Shown here piece after piece: positions 40,993-49,324 of a DNA stretch of 64,000 bases. Under the pieces are notes generated by a model. It ran no database searches and was not told the DNA's origin. It saw only the letters and a list, made by a program, of their open reading frames with translations. This DNA is from an uncultured Collinsella sp. (GTDB lineage: Bacteria > Actinomycetota > Coriobacteriia > Coriobacteriales > Coriobacteriaceae), in assembly GCA_900540905.1 (NCBI GenBank), contig UQHR01000006.1, positions 1 through 64,000 of the forward strand. Direction: 5' to 3'. Made by a program: the position numbers and the translations under genes. Positions within the stretch are counted from its first letter, which is position 1. Each line of letters starts with the position of its first letter.

Positions 40993-42527
40993 TTGAGCGG
41001 ATTGGCCAGTGCGTTGGCGAGCAGGCCCGAGGTGCCGCCGCCCTGGCAGAGCACGAGCACGCGCTTGCCGTTAAGGTCGCTGGTAGCCGTGGCTTCGGCA
41101 GCGGGGGCTGCAGCGGGAGCGGCGTTGGTCTTTACGGCCTCGGCAGCGGCGCCGTCGGCAACGCTCTTGGCATCGGCCTTGCCCTGGAAGGCGTCGTTGA
41201 GCTTGGCGGCCTTCTCGGCGTTCTTGGCGGCGAGCTCCTCCTGGGAGATCTCGGCCTCCTCGGCGCACTTCTGGGCGTCATAGGCACGGAAGAACGGATA
41301 GTACAGAAGGAAGTCGACGACCAGGATGACGGCGAGCATCACAAAAGCGAGCGGCTGGAAGCCCAGGCCCATGATGGTGCCGATGGGGCCGGGGACGGTC
41401 CAAGGCAGGGTGTACATAAAGCCGTTCATGCCCAAGAAGTCGATAAAGACCTTGAGGATCCAGATGTTGGCGATCGGGGCAAAAACAAACGGGACAAAGA
41501 AGACGGGGTTGAGCACGATGGGTGCGGCGAACAGCAGCGGCTCGTTGACGGCAAAGCAGACGGGGACGATGGCAGCCTTACCGACGGCGCGCATCTCCTG
41601 AGACTTGGCCAGGAAGCAGAACATAAAGACCAGGACGAGCGTGGCGCCGGTGCCGCCCATGCAGACGACGAAGTACTGGGCACCCTGGGTCAGGACAGCG
41701 GAAGCGTGCTGGCCAGCCTGGAACGCAGCCAGGTTGTCGGTCATGTTGGCAACGAGGGCGGCGGCGATGGCGGGCTCGACGATCGAGGGGCCGTGGACGC
41801 CCACGAACCAGAACAGGCTCATGGCGCCGTAGATCACAGCGAGGCCGATGTAGCCGTCGGCAGCGGTGAACAGGGGCTGGAACACCTGGATGACGCCCTG
41901 GGCAAAGCAGAAGCCAAAGGCAGCACGGAAGACGATGTCAAAGACCCAAAAGACGGTGATGCAGACGGAGAAGGGGATGATATCCTTAAAGGTCTGCGAG
42001 ATGTTGGGCGGAACCTGCTCGGGCATCTTGACGGTGATGTTGCGCTTAATGAAGAACTTGTAGATGATGCCGGTCACAAACGCAGCGATGAAGGCGGTCA
42101 GCAGACCCTTGGAACCAAGGTAGGTGGTGTTGAAGCCGCTGGCGGCGTCCGTGGAGATCGTGTCGCTCGAGAGCAGCAGGAAGCCGATGATGGCCGCGCA
42201 CATGCAGGAGATGAAGTTGATCTGGTTGTTCTTGGGCAGATCACGGTTCTGAGCGTCGGCGAAGTGCTTGGCGGTGGTGGCGGCGCAGGCGATGGCCAGG
42301 ATGCCCATGGAGTAGTTGTAGCACTTCCACAGGGCGTTGTTGATGTCATCGGGCCAGTAGAAACCCCAGATGTTGGGGACCGAGGCCACCAAGCAGAAGA
42401 TGGACGAGAAGATGATGATGGGGATGACGGAGATAAAGCCGTCGCGGATCGCCTTGAGGTACTTGTTGCGGGCGATCGCGTTGAAAAGGGGCTGGCCCTT
42501 TTCGATGGTGGCGATGAGTTGCTCCAT
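40980..42527 (-). CDS. lacE: Lactose/cellobiose-class PTS IIC protein with truncated IIB domain
   Basis: 515 residues. The IIC part (about 1-430) is complete, with ten or so membrane helices and FWFVGVHGPSIVEPAIAAAL and CFAVNEPLLFAAPIVLNP. An Ala-rich linker leads to a IIB domain start, KRVLVLCQGGGTSGLLANAL, with the phospho-cysteine at about residue 494, but the frame ends 16 residues later in a palindromic element. LacE proteins normally continue about 75 more residues. ATG follows AGGAG. Confidence 0.9.
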   Translation of the reverse strand: MEQLIATIEKGQPLFNAIARNKYLKAIRDGFISVIPIIIFSSIFCLVASVPNIWGFYWPDDINNALWKCYNYSMGILAIACAATTAKHFADAQNRDLPKNNQINFISCMCAAIIGFLLLSSDTISTDAASGFNTTYLGSKGLLTAFIAAFVTGIIYKFFIKRNITVKMPEQVPPNISQTFKDIIPFSVCITVFWVFDIVFRAAFGFCFAQGVIQVFQPLFTAADGYIGLAVIYGAMSLFWFVGVHGPSIVEPAIAAALVANMTDNLAAFQAGQHASAVLTQGAQYFVVCMGGTGATLVLVFMFCFLAKSQEMRAVGKAAIVPVCFAVNEPLLFAAPIVLNPVFFVPFVFAPIANIWILKVFIDFLGMNGFMYTLPWTVPGPIGTIMGLGFQPLAFVMLAVILVVDFLLYYPFFRAYDAQKCAEEAEISQEELAAKNAEKAAKLNDAFQGKADAKSVADGAAAEAVKTNAAPAAAPAAEATATSDLNGKRVLVLCQGGGTSGLLANALANPLNLNL

Positions 42528-42570
42528 GCAAAGCTCCTAAGAGTCGGTGGGTTAGCAACGATGGTAGCTT

Positions 42571-42724
42571 TTGACGTTCGGTTGCCAAAATGTTGACGTT
42601 GCCATTTTGCGACACAAAAAAAGACGCGAACCGGTGGTTCCTGTGCCTGCGAACCGTCGATTCCTTATGCGTAAACGTTTGAGCCGCCCGGTGGCTCTGT
42701 GTTTGCGCAATGGCAACGTTAACA
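42571..42724. promoter_or_regulatory. Putative LacI operators between lacE and the LacI gene
   Basis: AAATGTTGACGTTGCCATTT (about 42589-42608) is mirrored by TGGCAACGTTAACATTTGGG (about 42711-42730). The first is close to the lacE start and the second upstream of the LacI-family gene, a layout suited to looping repression. A CGGTGAACGGTA motif follows at 42762. Confidence 0.55.
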
Positions 42725-42884
42725 TTTGGGCGCAAAAAGCCGTTTGGGGAAGCAAAAATGTCGGTGAACGGTAGGTTTTGGGTGGTGAGCGTATAGTGGG
42801 CGAGGCATTAGATATACTTGAAGACGTTTCATTTGACTGCGTAGGGTGCCACCAATGGCATCGTTGACATAGAAAGATCGACCT

Positions 42885-43889
42885 ATGGCCGCTGTTAAAA
42901 AATCGGTATCCGTCAAAGACGTGGCGCGCCTCGCGGGCGTCTCGGAGCAGACGGTCTCGCGCACCGTGCACGATTCGCCCAGTGTGCGCCCCGAGACCAA
43001 GGAACGCGTGCGTGCCGCCATGCGCGAGCTGGGGTATCGCCCCAATTTCGCCGGTCGATCGCTGCGCCGTGGCAAGTTTAAGACCGTCGGCGTCGCCATG
43101 TTCAACATTACCGGTACCGGCAACCTCGACCGTATGGAGGGCTTTGCCGCCGCGGCCGACAAACATGGCTATGCCATCACCCTCACTAAAGTAGATGGAC
43201 ATCCCTATACCCTCGAGAGCGCATCGTCGCGTATGAGCGCGCTGCCGGTAGACGGCATGGTCGTGATCATGAATCGCATGCCGGCGGACTTTGGCACCTT
43301 CGAGCCGCTACCTGGCATGCAGACGGTGCTCGTTACCATGCTGGAGCACCCACTGTGCTCGACGGTCGATAACGATCAGCTCGATTGCTCACGCCAGGTT
43401 GTCGAGTACTTGCTGGGGCAGGGACACAAGACCGTGCACTTTATCTCGTGTCCCGAGCGCTCGCTTTCGGGCATGCGGCGCGAGGAAGGCTGGCGCGAGA
43501 CATTGCGCGCGCATGGCATTGAGCCACCGCGACTCGTTCGTGGCGATTGGACGGCACAGAGCGGGTATGCTGCCGGTCAGGCTCTGGCGGACGATCCGAC
43601 CTGTACGGCCATTTATGCTTCCAACGACGCCATGGCCTACGGCTGCATTCGCGGACTCGAGTCGCGCGGAAAGCACGTGCCCGAGGACGTGAGCGTGGTG
43701 GGTGTTGATGACAGTCTGGGCGACATCGTGCCCGATCGTCGCCTGGCCACCGTGCGCTTTGACAACAAGCGTGTCGGCATGTGGGCAGTCGATAAGATCG
43801 CCGGTGCCGAGGGCGTTGAACCCGGTGTGGAGCACATGCTGTTTCCGGGCGTACTCGTCGAGGGCGATACGGTGCGCGATTGGCGCTAG
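42885..43889 (+). CDS. LacI-family regulator (lactose PTS)
   Basis: 334 residues. The DNA-binding head VSVKDVARLAGVSEQTVSRT is followed by a periplasmic-binding-like sensor domain (VSVVGVDDSLGD near the end). Divergent from lacE and upstream of lacF, so lactose or a galactoside phosphate is the probable ligand. AGAAAGATCGACC before the ATG gives a weak ribosome site. Confidence 0.9.
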   Translation: MAAVKKSVSVKDVARLAGVSEQTVSRTVHDSPSVRPETKERVRAAMRELGYRPNFAGRSLRRGKFKTVGVAMFNITGTGNLDRMEGFAAAADKHGYAITLTKVDGHPYTLESASSRMSALPVDGMVVIMNRMPADFGTFEPLPGMQTVLVTMLEHPLCSTVDNDQLDCSRQVVEYLLGQGHKTVHFISCPERSLSGMRREEGWRETLRAHGIEPPRLVRGDWTAQSGYAAGQALADDPTCTAIYASNDAMAYGCIRGLESRGKHVPEDVSVVGVDDSLGDIVPDRRLATVRFDNKRVGMWAVDKIAGAEGVEPGVEHMLFPGVLVEGDTVRDWR

Positions 43890-43948
43890 GGCACGGGCCT
43901 GTTTGGGTTTCCGCTAATTGTGTTCGATATTGTTCAGATTGGTTTAAA

Positions 43949-43979
43949 AACCGTTCACGGGCGAAAAGTGACCGTTCAT
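43949..43979 (+). promoter_or_regulatory. ACCGTTCA direct repeat upstream of lacF
   Basis: AACCGTTCACGGGCGAAAAG continues to GTGACCGTTCA. The central CGAAAA and the ACCGTTCAC word match the site at 24252-24281. Confidence 0.5.
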
Positions 43980-44103
43980 AGCTTGAAATTACGTTTTGCG
44001 CTGTTCTTTTTTGTTTGAATGTTAATGTTTCTGCCATACAGAACGCAGCGCGTATGCCCGGACGCGATGCTCTCCATTGGTTCATATGTGAAAGGAACGC
44101 AAT

Positions 44104-44442
44104 ATGGCAACCAAAGAAGAAATCTCGATGGTTGGATTCGAGATTGTCGCATACGCAGGTGACGCCCAGACCGATCTGCTTGCAGCGCTCGATGCTGCTC
44201 GCGAGGGTGACTTTGAGAAGGCCGAGCAGCTGCACAAGGATGCCAGCGATGCGCTCATCGGTGCCCACGACACGCAGACCAAGCTGCTTTCGCAGGAGGC
44301 CGGCGGTGGCGAGATGGAGATGACCTTCATCATGGCTCACGCTCAGGACACCCTCATGACCACTATGATCCTGGAGAAGCAGGCCCGCTTTACCATCGAT
44401 GCCTACAAGCGCATCGCCGAGCTCGAGGCCAAGCTCGCCTAA
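44104..44442 (+). CDS. lacF: PTS IIA component, lactose/cellobiose class
   Basis: 112 residues, three-helix IIA-Lac fold. The phosphorylated histidine is that of FIMAHAQDTLMT (about residue 78). GAAAGGAACG precedes the ATG. It would feed the IIB domain of LacE, which is incomplete here. A terminator follows. Confidence 0.94.
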   Translation: MATKEEISMVGFEIVAYAGDAQTDLLAALDAAREGDFEKAEQLHKDASDALIGAHDTQTKLLSQEAGGGEMEMTFIMAHAQDTLMTTMILEKQARFTIDAYKRIAELEAKLA

Positions 44443-44472
44443 CGAGCCCTCACAACCAAGTCCCCTTCCAAA

Positions 44473-44505
44473 AGCTCTGCCGCAAACCCGCGGCAGGGCT
44501 TTTTC
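44473..44505 (+). terminator. Terminator after lacF
   Basis: GCTCTGCCGC and GCGGCAGGGC pair with one G-U, then TTTTT. Confidence 0.88.
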
Positions 44506-44517
44506 TGTTCTCCTTCA

Positions 44518-44584
44518 AGTTGCGGTGAAATAGGGACTGAATAGGGGCCGGCGGGCACAAAACAATCCCTATTCCACCGCAACT
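44518..44584. repeat. AGTTGCGGTGAAATAG palindrome, copy 3
   Basis: AGTTGCGGTGAAATAGGGA and TCCCTATTCCACCGCAACT pair with one mismatch; loop unrelated to the other copies. Confidence 0.85.
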
Positions 44585-44596
44585 CATCCGGAGATA

Positions 44597-44632
44597 GTCA
44601 TTGGGGACGTTCTTAAACGACTAGTCATTGGG
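44597..44632 (+). repeat. Short dispersed repeat, copy 2
   Basis: TAGTCATTGGGGACGTTCTT continues AAACGACTAG and then repeats TAGTCATTGGGGAC. The first part is the reverse complement of 577-604 with one change. Confidence 0.7.
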
Positions 44633-44728
44633 GACAGTCTTGGTGCGCTCTGTTCGTCTTCCCGTTCGTTTTTTGCTCGGTGGGTATACTTCCTTTCGCA
44701 TTAAACGCCGGACTGAGGAGGTATCCAA

Positions 44729-45751
44729 ATGCCGGACAACGGATCGATTCAAAAGAAAGACGCGCACGAGATGACTCATGGGCGTCCTGTCCAGATAACC
44801 GAGCATACGACGGTAACCGAGCTGCAGCCCAGCCTGTCCGATGTCGTGTGCGCAAACAAAAAGCTGCAGATTGGCTTTATCGTTGCGCTCGTGGTACTGG
44901 CGCTGTTGTCGGGCTTTGTAGCTCGTCCGCATTTTGCCGATACCAAGACCTGGGACTCCACCATCGAGGTCATCGATCAAAAGAAGGGCAATGTTTTGGC
45001 GCTCACGACCTCGTGCGTCGCCCTATCTGCGGGTATCACCGCGCTGCCGGGCGATACGGGAACGCCGGTTGCCGAGCAGCTCGCGCAGCTTTCGGGAAAC
45101 TTGGGTATCGTGCTTGCCGTGCTCTATCTTGAGAAATATCTGCTGACCATTTTGTGGTCGGTTGGCCTGGGCATCCTAATTCCGTTTGCGTTGGTGCTCT
45201 TTGCGGTGTCGCTCGGCATTCACGGGCGCTGGAGCACGAGCACTGTCCTGCGCCGTGTGGCGACACGCGTACTGGTGGTTGCCGTAATCGGCATGGCGCT
45301 CGTGCCCGCGAGCGTATGGGTGTCGCAAAAGGTCGATGAAACGTATCGCGTAAGTATTGAGCAAGCTGAGCAAAAGGCTGCGGACGCAGCCGACACCACG
45401 GACAAGTCAGCCGAGACCAGCTCAAAATCGAACAAGAAAAAATCCGAGGCCACGGAGTCCAAAAACGTGCTCGAGCAGTTGACCGATGGGGCATCGAGCC
45501 TTGTTACGTCGGTAACCAGTGGTGCCAAGCAGATGACCGACGAGATCGTGCAGCAGGTGACCGATCTCATCGAAGGCGTCATCGTGATGATCGTGACCTC
45601 GTGCGTGATTCCATTGCTGGTGCTCGCGGCGTTTTTGTGGCTGGGACACACGCTGTTGGGGATTGATATTTCCGGGCCAGCGAACTATTTGACGGGCCGC
45701 TTTTTGAGCGCTCCGTCCAAGCATGTCAAGAAGGGTGGGCAGCCTGAGTAG
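44729..45751 (+). CDS. Hypothetical membrane protein, 340 aa
   Basis: Four or five membrane segments: about residues 46-66, 130-150, 155-180, a segment near 190-205 and a strong one near 285-310. Between the last two is a Ser/Lys/Glu-rich helical loop (residues about 215-255) that may be a coiled coil. GAGGAGG lies upstream. No recognised family. It is followed by a strong terminator, so it is a single-gene unit between lacF and lacA. Confidence 0.8.
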   Translation: MPDNGSIQKKDAHEMTHGRPVQITEHTTVTELQPSLSDVVCANKKLQIGFIVALVVLALLSGFVARPHFADTKTWDSTIEVIDQKKGNVLALTTSCVALSAGITALPGDTGTPVAEQLAQLSGNLGIVLAVLYLEKYLLTILWSVGLGILIPFALVLFAVSLGIHGRWSTSTVLRRVATRVLVVAVIGMALVPASVWVSQKVDETYRVSIEQAEQKAADAADTTDKSAETSSKSNKKKSEATESKNVLEQLTDGASSLVTSVTSGAKQMTDEIVQQVTDLIEGVIVMIVTSCVIPLLVLAAFLWLGHTLLGIDISGPANYLTGRFLSAPSKHVKKGGQPE

Positions 45752-45785
45752 GCGGCAAATCGATCTTTGGAAGATCAACCGTAAG

Positions 45786-45824
45786 AAGGGCGGCCGAGAC
45801 GCGTTCTCGGCCGCCCTTTTGTTT
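45786..45824 (+). terminator. Terminator after the membrane protein gene
   Basis: AAGGGCGGCCGAGA and TCTCGGCCGCCCTT pair perfectly, then TTGTTTG. Confidence 0.9.
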
Positions 45825-45888
45825 GTTGAACACATGGTCGCTACGTCCGCGCCCGGCTCAAACGGTCAGCAATCATCCGTGAACGATA

Positions 45889-45964
45889 TTTGTTCAAAAA
45901 AGAACAAAGATAAACAAATAGTTGTTGCAGTTACTGTTCGAATGTGTTCAAATAAACATGAACA
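45889..45964 (+). promoter_or_regulatory. LacR-type operators upstream of lacA
   Basis: TTTGTTC-AAAAAA-GAACAAA (45889-45908) and TGTTCA-AATAAACA-TGAACA (45945-45964) are perfect inverted repeats; GTTACTGTTCGAAT between them matches the lacR promoter. The AT-rich nature and TGTTC words resemble DeoR-family operators. Confidence 0.65.
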
Positions 45965-46058
45965 GTGAAGAACCGCACATTCAGATGCCCGGACCTGAAC
46001 GCGATTCAACACTTCCAAACAGAAACTACGCACCTGCGTATCTCTCAAGGAGGATGTC

Positions 46059-46487
46059 ATGAGGGTTGTAATCGCTTCCGATGCCGACGGTATGTCGATG
46101 AAGGAGTCCATCAAGGAGATGCTCATCGCCGACGGTCACGAGGTCGTCGACTATTCCGAGACCCCTGCCGCGGACTTTGTCGATTCCGCGACCGCCGTTG
46201 CCAAGGACCTGCTGGAGCACAAGGATTCCCAGGGCTTTGCATTCGATAAGTACGGCGTCGGCTCCTATATGGCCGCCGTCAAGATTAAGGGCATGGTCGT
46301 CGCCAACATTTCCGACGAGCGTTCCGCTTACATGACCCGCGAGCACAACGGCTCGCGCATGGTCACCATGGGCCCGGGCGTTGTGGGCACCGAGGTCGCC
46401 AAGAAGATCGCCCGCGAGTTCCTGCGCGCCCAGTACGCCGGCGGCCGTCACCAGATCCGTGTCGACATGCTCAACAAGATGGCCTAA
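46059..46487 (+). CDS. lacA: Galactose-6-phosphate isomerase subunit LacA
   Basis: 142 residues of the RpiB/LacAB fold (MRVVIASDADGMSMKESIKE, then GVGSYMAAVKIKGMVVANIS). LacA and LacB together convert galactose 6-phosphate to tagatose 6-phosphate. As in other LacA proteins the catalytic Cys of RpiB is not seen. AAGGAGG precedes the ATG; lacB follows after 63 bases. Confidence 0.93.
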   Translation: MRVVIASDADGMSMKESIKEMLIADGHEVVDYSETPAADFVDSATAVAKDLLEHKDSQGFAFDKYGVGSYMAAVKIKGMVVANISDERSAYMTREHNGSRMVTMGPGVVGTEVAKKIAREFLRAQYAGGRHQIRVDMLNKMA

Positions 46488-46550
46488 CGAGAGCCACCGA
46501 GAACTCGAACTTCTACCTCAACTTGTGAATTCAGACGAAAGGACGTTCTG

Positions 46551-47075
46551 ATGAAGAAGACCATCGCAATCGGTTGCGACCATATCGTTACGGACGAGAA
46601 GATCTATCTGGCCGACCGCCTGGAGCAGGCTGGCTACAAGGTGCTCGACTGCGGCACCTACAGCCACACCCGTACGCACTATCCCATCTACGGCAAGGCC
46701 GTGGGCGAGGCTGTTGCCAGCGGCAAGGCCGACTTTGGCGTGGCCCTGTGCGGCACCGGCATCGGCATCACCAACGCCGTCAACAAGGTTCCCGGCGCCC
46801 GCTGCGCCCTGGTCCGCGACATGACCTCTGCCCTGTATGCCCGTCGCGAGCTCAACGCCAACATCGTGGGCTTTGGCGGCAAGATCACCGGCGAGTTCCT
46901 GATGGCCGATATCATGCTTGCCTTCCTGGAGGAGCCCTACGAGAAGACCCCCGAGCACGACGCCCTGATTGCCAAGATCGATGCCTGCAACAAGGCCGAC
47001 GCCGAGGCTCAGGCTGACCCGCACTTCTTTGACGAGTTCCTCGAGAAGTGGGACCGCGGCGAGTACCACGATTAG
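46551..47075 (+). CDS. lacB: Galactose-6-phosphate isomerase subunit LacB
   Basis: 174 residues. MKKTIAIGCDHIVTDEKIYL, CGTYSHTRTHYPIYG and CGTGIGITNAVNKVPGARCA are LacB/RpiB motifs, with the active-site Cys and His present. Acts with LacA. GAAAGGACG before the ATG. Confidence 0.94.
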   Translation: MKKTIAIGCDHIVTDEKIYLADRLEQAGYKVLDCGTYSHTRTHYPIYGKAVGEAVASGKADFGVALCGTGIGITNAVNKVPGARCALVRDMTSALYARRELNANIVGFGGKITGEFLMADIMLAFLEEPYEKTPEHDALIAKIDACNKADAEAQADPHFFDEFLEKWDRGEYHD

Positions 47076-47193
47076 CGGGTATCCGGCGTAATTAACTAGT
47101 CCGTTGACGGCTCGCGTTTCTGTGGGGGGCGCGGGCCGGTTTTCTATCAGCCCTATTCACTCGGCGGGCTGGCGTAAGAAAGGGAAGGCTCCT

Positions 47194-48075
47194 ATGGAGT
47201 TTGTTCTTGATAACGGTTCTGTTCGCGTGGCACTGAGCACGGCTGGCGGATCGTTCACTTCGATTAAAGCCAACGGTCGCGAGTACCTGTGGCAGGGCGA
47301 TCCGGCGGTCTGGTCGGGCCAGGCACCCATTTGCTTTCCGATTTGCGGCGGCCTTCGTGACGGCCGCGCGATGACCATGGGCGGCCGCGAGGTCAAGCTT
47401 GCCCGCCACGGCTTTGCCCGCAAGCAGGAGTGGAAGCTTGAGGAGCAGGGCGACAGCATGGTCGCGCTGAGCCTAAGCTCTACCGACCATGCCGAGCTGC
47501 TCGAGCAGTACCCGTATCCGTTTAAGATCGTTGCTCGTTACACGATCGATTCGGAAAAGGTGGCCGTGTCGTACGAGGTGACCAATGAGGGCACTGAGGA
47601 CATGCCGTTCTTTGTGGGCGGTCACCCCGGCTTTAAGTGCCCGCTCGACGAGGGCGAGTCCTATGACGACTACGAGCTCCGTTTTGAGCAGCGTGAGGCC
47701 ACCGAGCTCTGTACTGCCGTTCCCTCGACGGGCCTGATTGATGTTGAGCATCGCAGCAAGAACCCGATGGTTGGCCATGACCTGCCGCTGACCCACGAAC
47801 TCTTCGACTTCGCGGAGACCATCTTTGACGTGCTCGAGAGCCGCGTGGTTACGCTGACCAAGAAAACCGAGGACAAGGGCGTGCGCCTGACGTTCCCCGA
47901 TATGCCATACCTGATTGTGTGGAGCAAGCCCGAGGGCGACTTTGTGGCTGTGGAACCGTGGGGCGACCTGTCCACCTGCTCCGACGAGGACGATATTCTG
48001 GAGCACAAGCGTGGCTGCCTGGTTGCCAAGCCGGGGGAGACCGTCACCCGCGGCTTTGAGATCGAGATCCTTTAA
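47194..48075 (+). CDS. lacX: Aldose 1-epimerase family protein, LacX type (copy 2)
   Basis: 293 residues, aligned without gaps to the protein at 32211 over nearly all its length (STAGGSFTSI, EYLWQGDPAVWSGQAPICFP shared). The lacA-lacB-lacX-lacC order recalls the lactococcal operon, where LacX is of unknown precise role. GAAAGGGAAGG lies upstream of the ATG. Confidence 0.88.
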   Translation: MEFVLDNGSVRVALSTAGGSFTSIKANGREYLWQGDPAVWSGQAPICFPICGGLRDGRAMTMGGREVKLARHGFARKQEWKLEEQGDSMVALSLSSTDHAELLEQYPYPFKIVARYTIDSEKVAVSYEVTNEGTEDMPFFVGGHPGFKCPLDEGESYDDYELRFEQREATELCTAVPSTGLIDVEHRSKNPMVGHDLPLTHELFDFAETIFDVLESRVVTLTKKTEDKGVRLTFPDMPYLIVWSKPEGDFVAVEPWGDLSTCSDEDDILEHKRGCLVAKPGETVTRGFEIEIL

Positions 48076-48131
48076 CGAGCTATCGTATGTTTGGGGCCGC
48101 GCGTGCCGTGCCCCGGAAACAGGAGTTCAAT

Positions 48132-49067
48132 ATGATTCTGACCGTTACCATGAACCCGTCGATTGATACCCGTTACCAGCTCGACAAACTGGTCATCGAC
48201 GATGTTAACCGCGTAACGCCCGAAAAGACCGCCGGCGGTAAGGGCCTCAACGTGAGCCGCGTGCTTCTGCAGCTGGGCGACGACGTGCTCGCGACCGGTC
48301 TGCTGGGTGGCCACATGGGTGCCTATATGGCCGAGCTTATGGATGCCGATGGCGTCAAAAACGACTTTGTGCCCATCGCCGGCGAGACGCGCATTTGTCT
48401 GAATATCCTGCACGAGGGCAATCAGACCGAGCTGCTGGAGAGCGGCCCGCAGATCGCCCCGGCCGAGCTCGAGGCCTTTACGGCCAAGTTCGCCGAGCTC
48501 GCAGCGAAGGCGGACGTCGTGACGCTTTCGGGCTCGCTGCCGCGCGGCGTCGATGCCGGCTACTATGCCGAGCTCGTCAAGATCGCCGAGGGGGCGGGCG
48601 CCAAGGTGCTGCTCGACACCTCGGGCGCATCGCTGGAGGCCGCACTGGAGTCCGACGCTAAGCCTGAGCTCGTAAAGCCCAACCTGACCGAGATTAACGG
48701 CCTGCTGGGTACGTCCTTTACGACCGATGATGTCGATGCCCTGCGCGAGGCGCTTGCCGCCGATGACCGTTTTGCCGGTATCCCCTGGGTTGTCGTTTCG
48801 ATGGGCGCTGCCGGTTCGGTGGGCTTCCATGAGGGCCGCGCGTTCCGCGCCAAGACGCCCGCGATTGCGGCTGTGAACGCAACGGGTTCCGGTGACTCGA
48901 CCATCGCCGGCTTTGCGCATGCCATTGCAGCTGGCGCCGACGACGTCACGGTGCTCAAGACCACCAATACCTGCGGCAAGCTCAACGCCATGGATCCCAA
49001 GACCGGCCACCTGGTCATGGACCGCTGGGATGAGATCTTCAACAACGTTGAAGTAACGGAGCTTTAG
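48132..49067 (+). CDS. lacC: Tagatose-6-phosphate kinase, LacC type (copy 2)
   Basis: 311 residues, same length as copy 1 at 33152 and very similar (TAGGKGLNVSRVL, VNATGSGDSTIAGF). It completes the lactose branch with LacAB; a class II aldolase at 59101 may act next. AACAGGAG precedes the ATG. A composite hairpin element begins two bases after the stop and probably ends transcription. Confidence 0.92.
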   Translation: MILTVTMNPSIDTRYQLDKLVIDDVNRVTPEKTAGGKGLNVSRVLLQLGDDVLATGLLGGHMGAYMAELMDADGVKNDFVPIAGETRICLNILHEGNQTELLESGPQIAPAELEAFTAKFAELAAKADVVTLSGSLPRGVDAGYYAELVKIAEGAGAKVLLDTSGASLEAALESDAKPELVKPNLTEINGLLGTSFTTDDVDALREALAADDRFAGIPWVVVSMGAAGSVGFHEGRAFRAKTPAIAAVNATGSGDSTIAGFAHAIAAGADDVTVLKTTNTCGKLNAMDPKTGHLVMDRWDEIFNNVEVTEL

Positions 49068-49068
49068 A

Positions 49069-49240
49069 GTTACGCGGTTTTACCAAACCGCGTAACGGCT
49101 CGACGCTGCGCGGGCCGCATTTGGACAATCTGACGTTCAACTTCAAGGGCGCGACCAGAAGGTCAGCGCCCTTTCGTTTCACGTCACCTTGTCTCAAATG
49201 CGGCCCGCTCGCTGCCGTTGCCAAAACATCGGCGTTGCCT
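49069..49240. repeat. Composite hairpin element, copy 2
   Basis: GTTACGCGGTTT/AAACCGCGTAAC hairpin (49069-49096); outer stem CGGGCCGCATTTG (49110-49122) with CAAATGCGGCCCG (49195-49207); TGACGT/ACGTCA; and the same central hairpin AAGGGCGC-GACC-AGAA-GGTC-A-GCGCCCTT. Compared with 406-571, stem bases differ in matched pairs. Confidence 0.88.
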
Positions 49241-49277
49241 TGCTTCGGGAATGCGGCAGATAGAGACGTTCCTTTTT

Positions 49278-49301
49278 TGCCGGCAGTTTGGGACACTCCT
49301 T
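49278..49301. repeat. 24-bp direct repeat, left copy
   Basis: TGCCGGCAGTTTGGGACACT plus CCTT; 23 of 24 bases match 50787-50810. The two copies bracket the DUF4143 ATPase gene. Confidence 0.8.
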
Positions 49302-49324
49302 ACGGGACACCCCCTCCACAGCGC

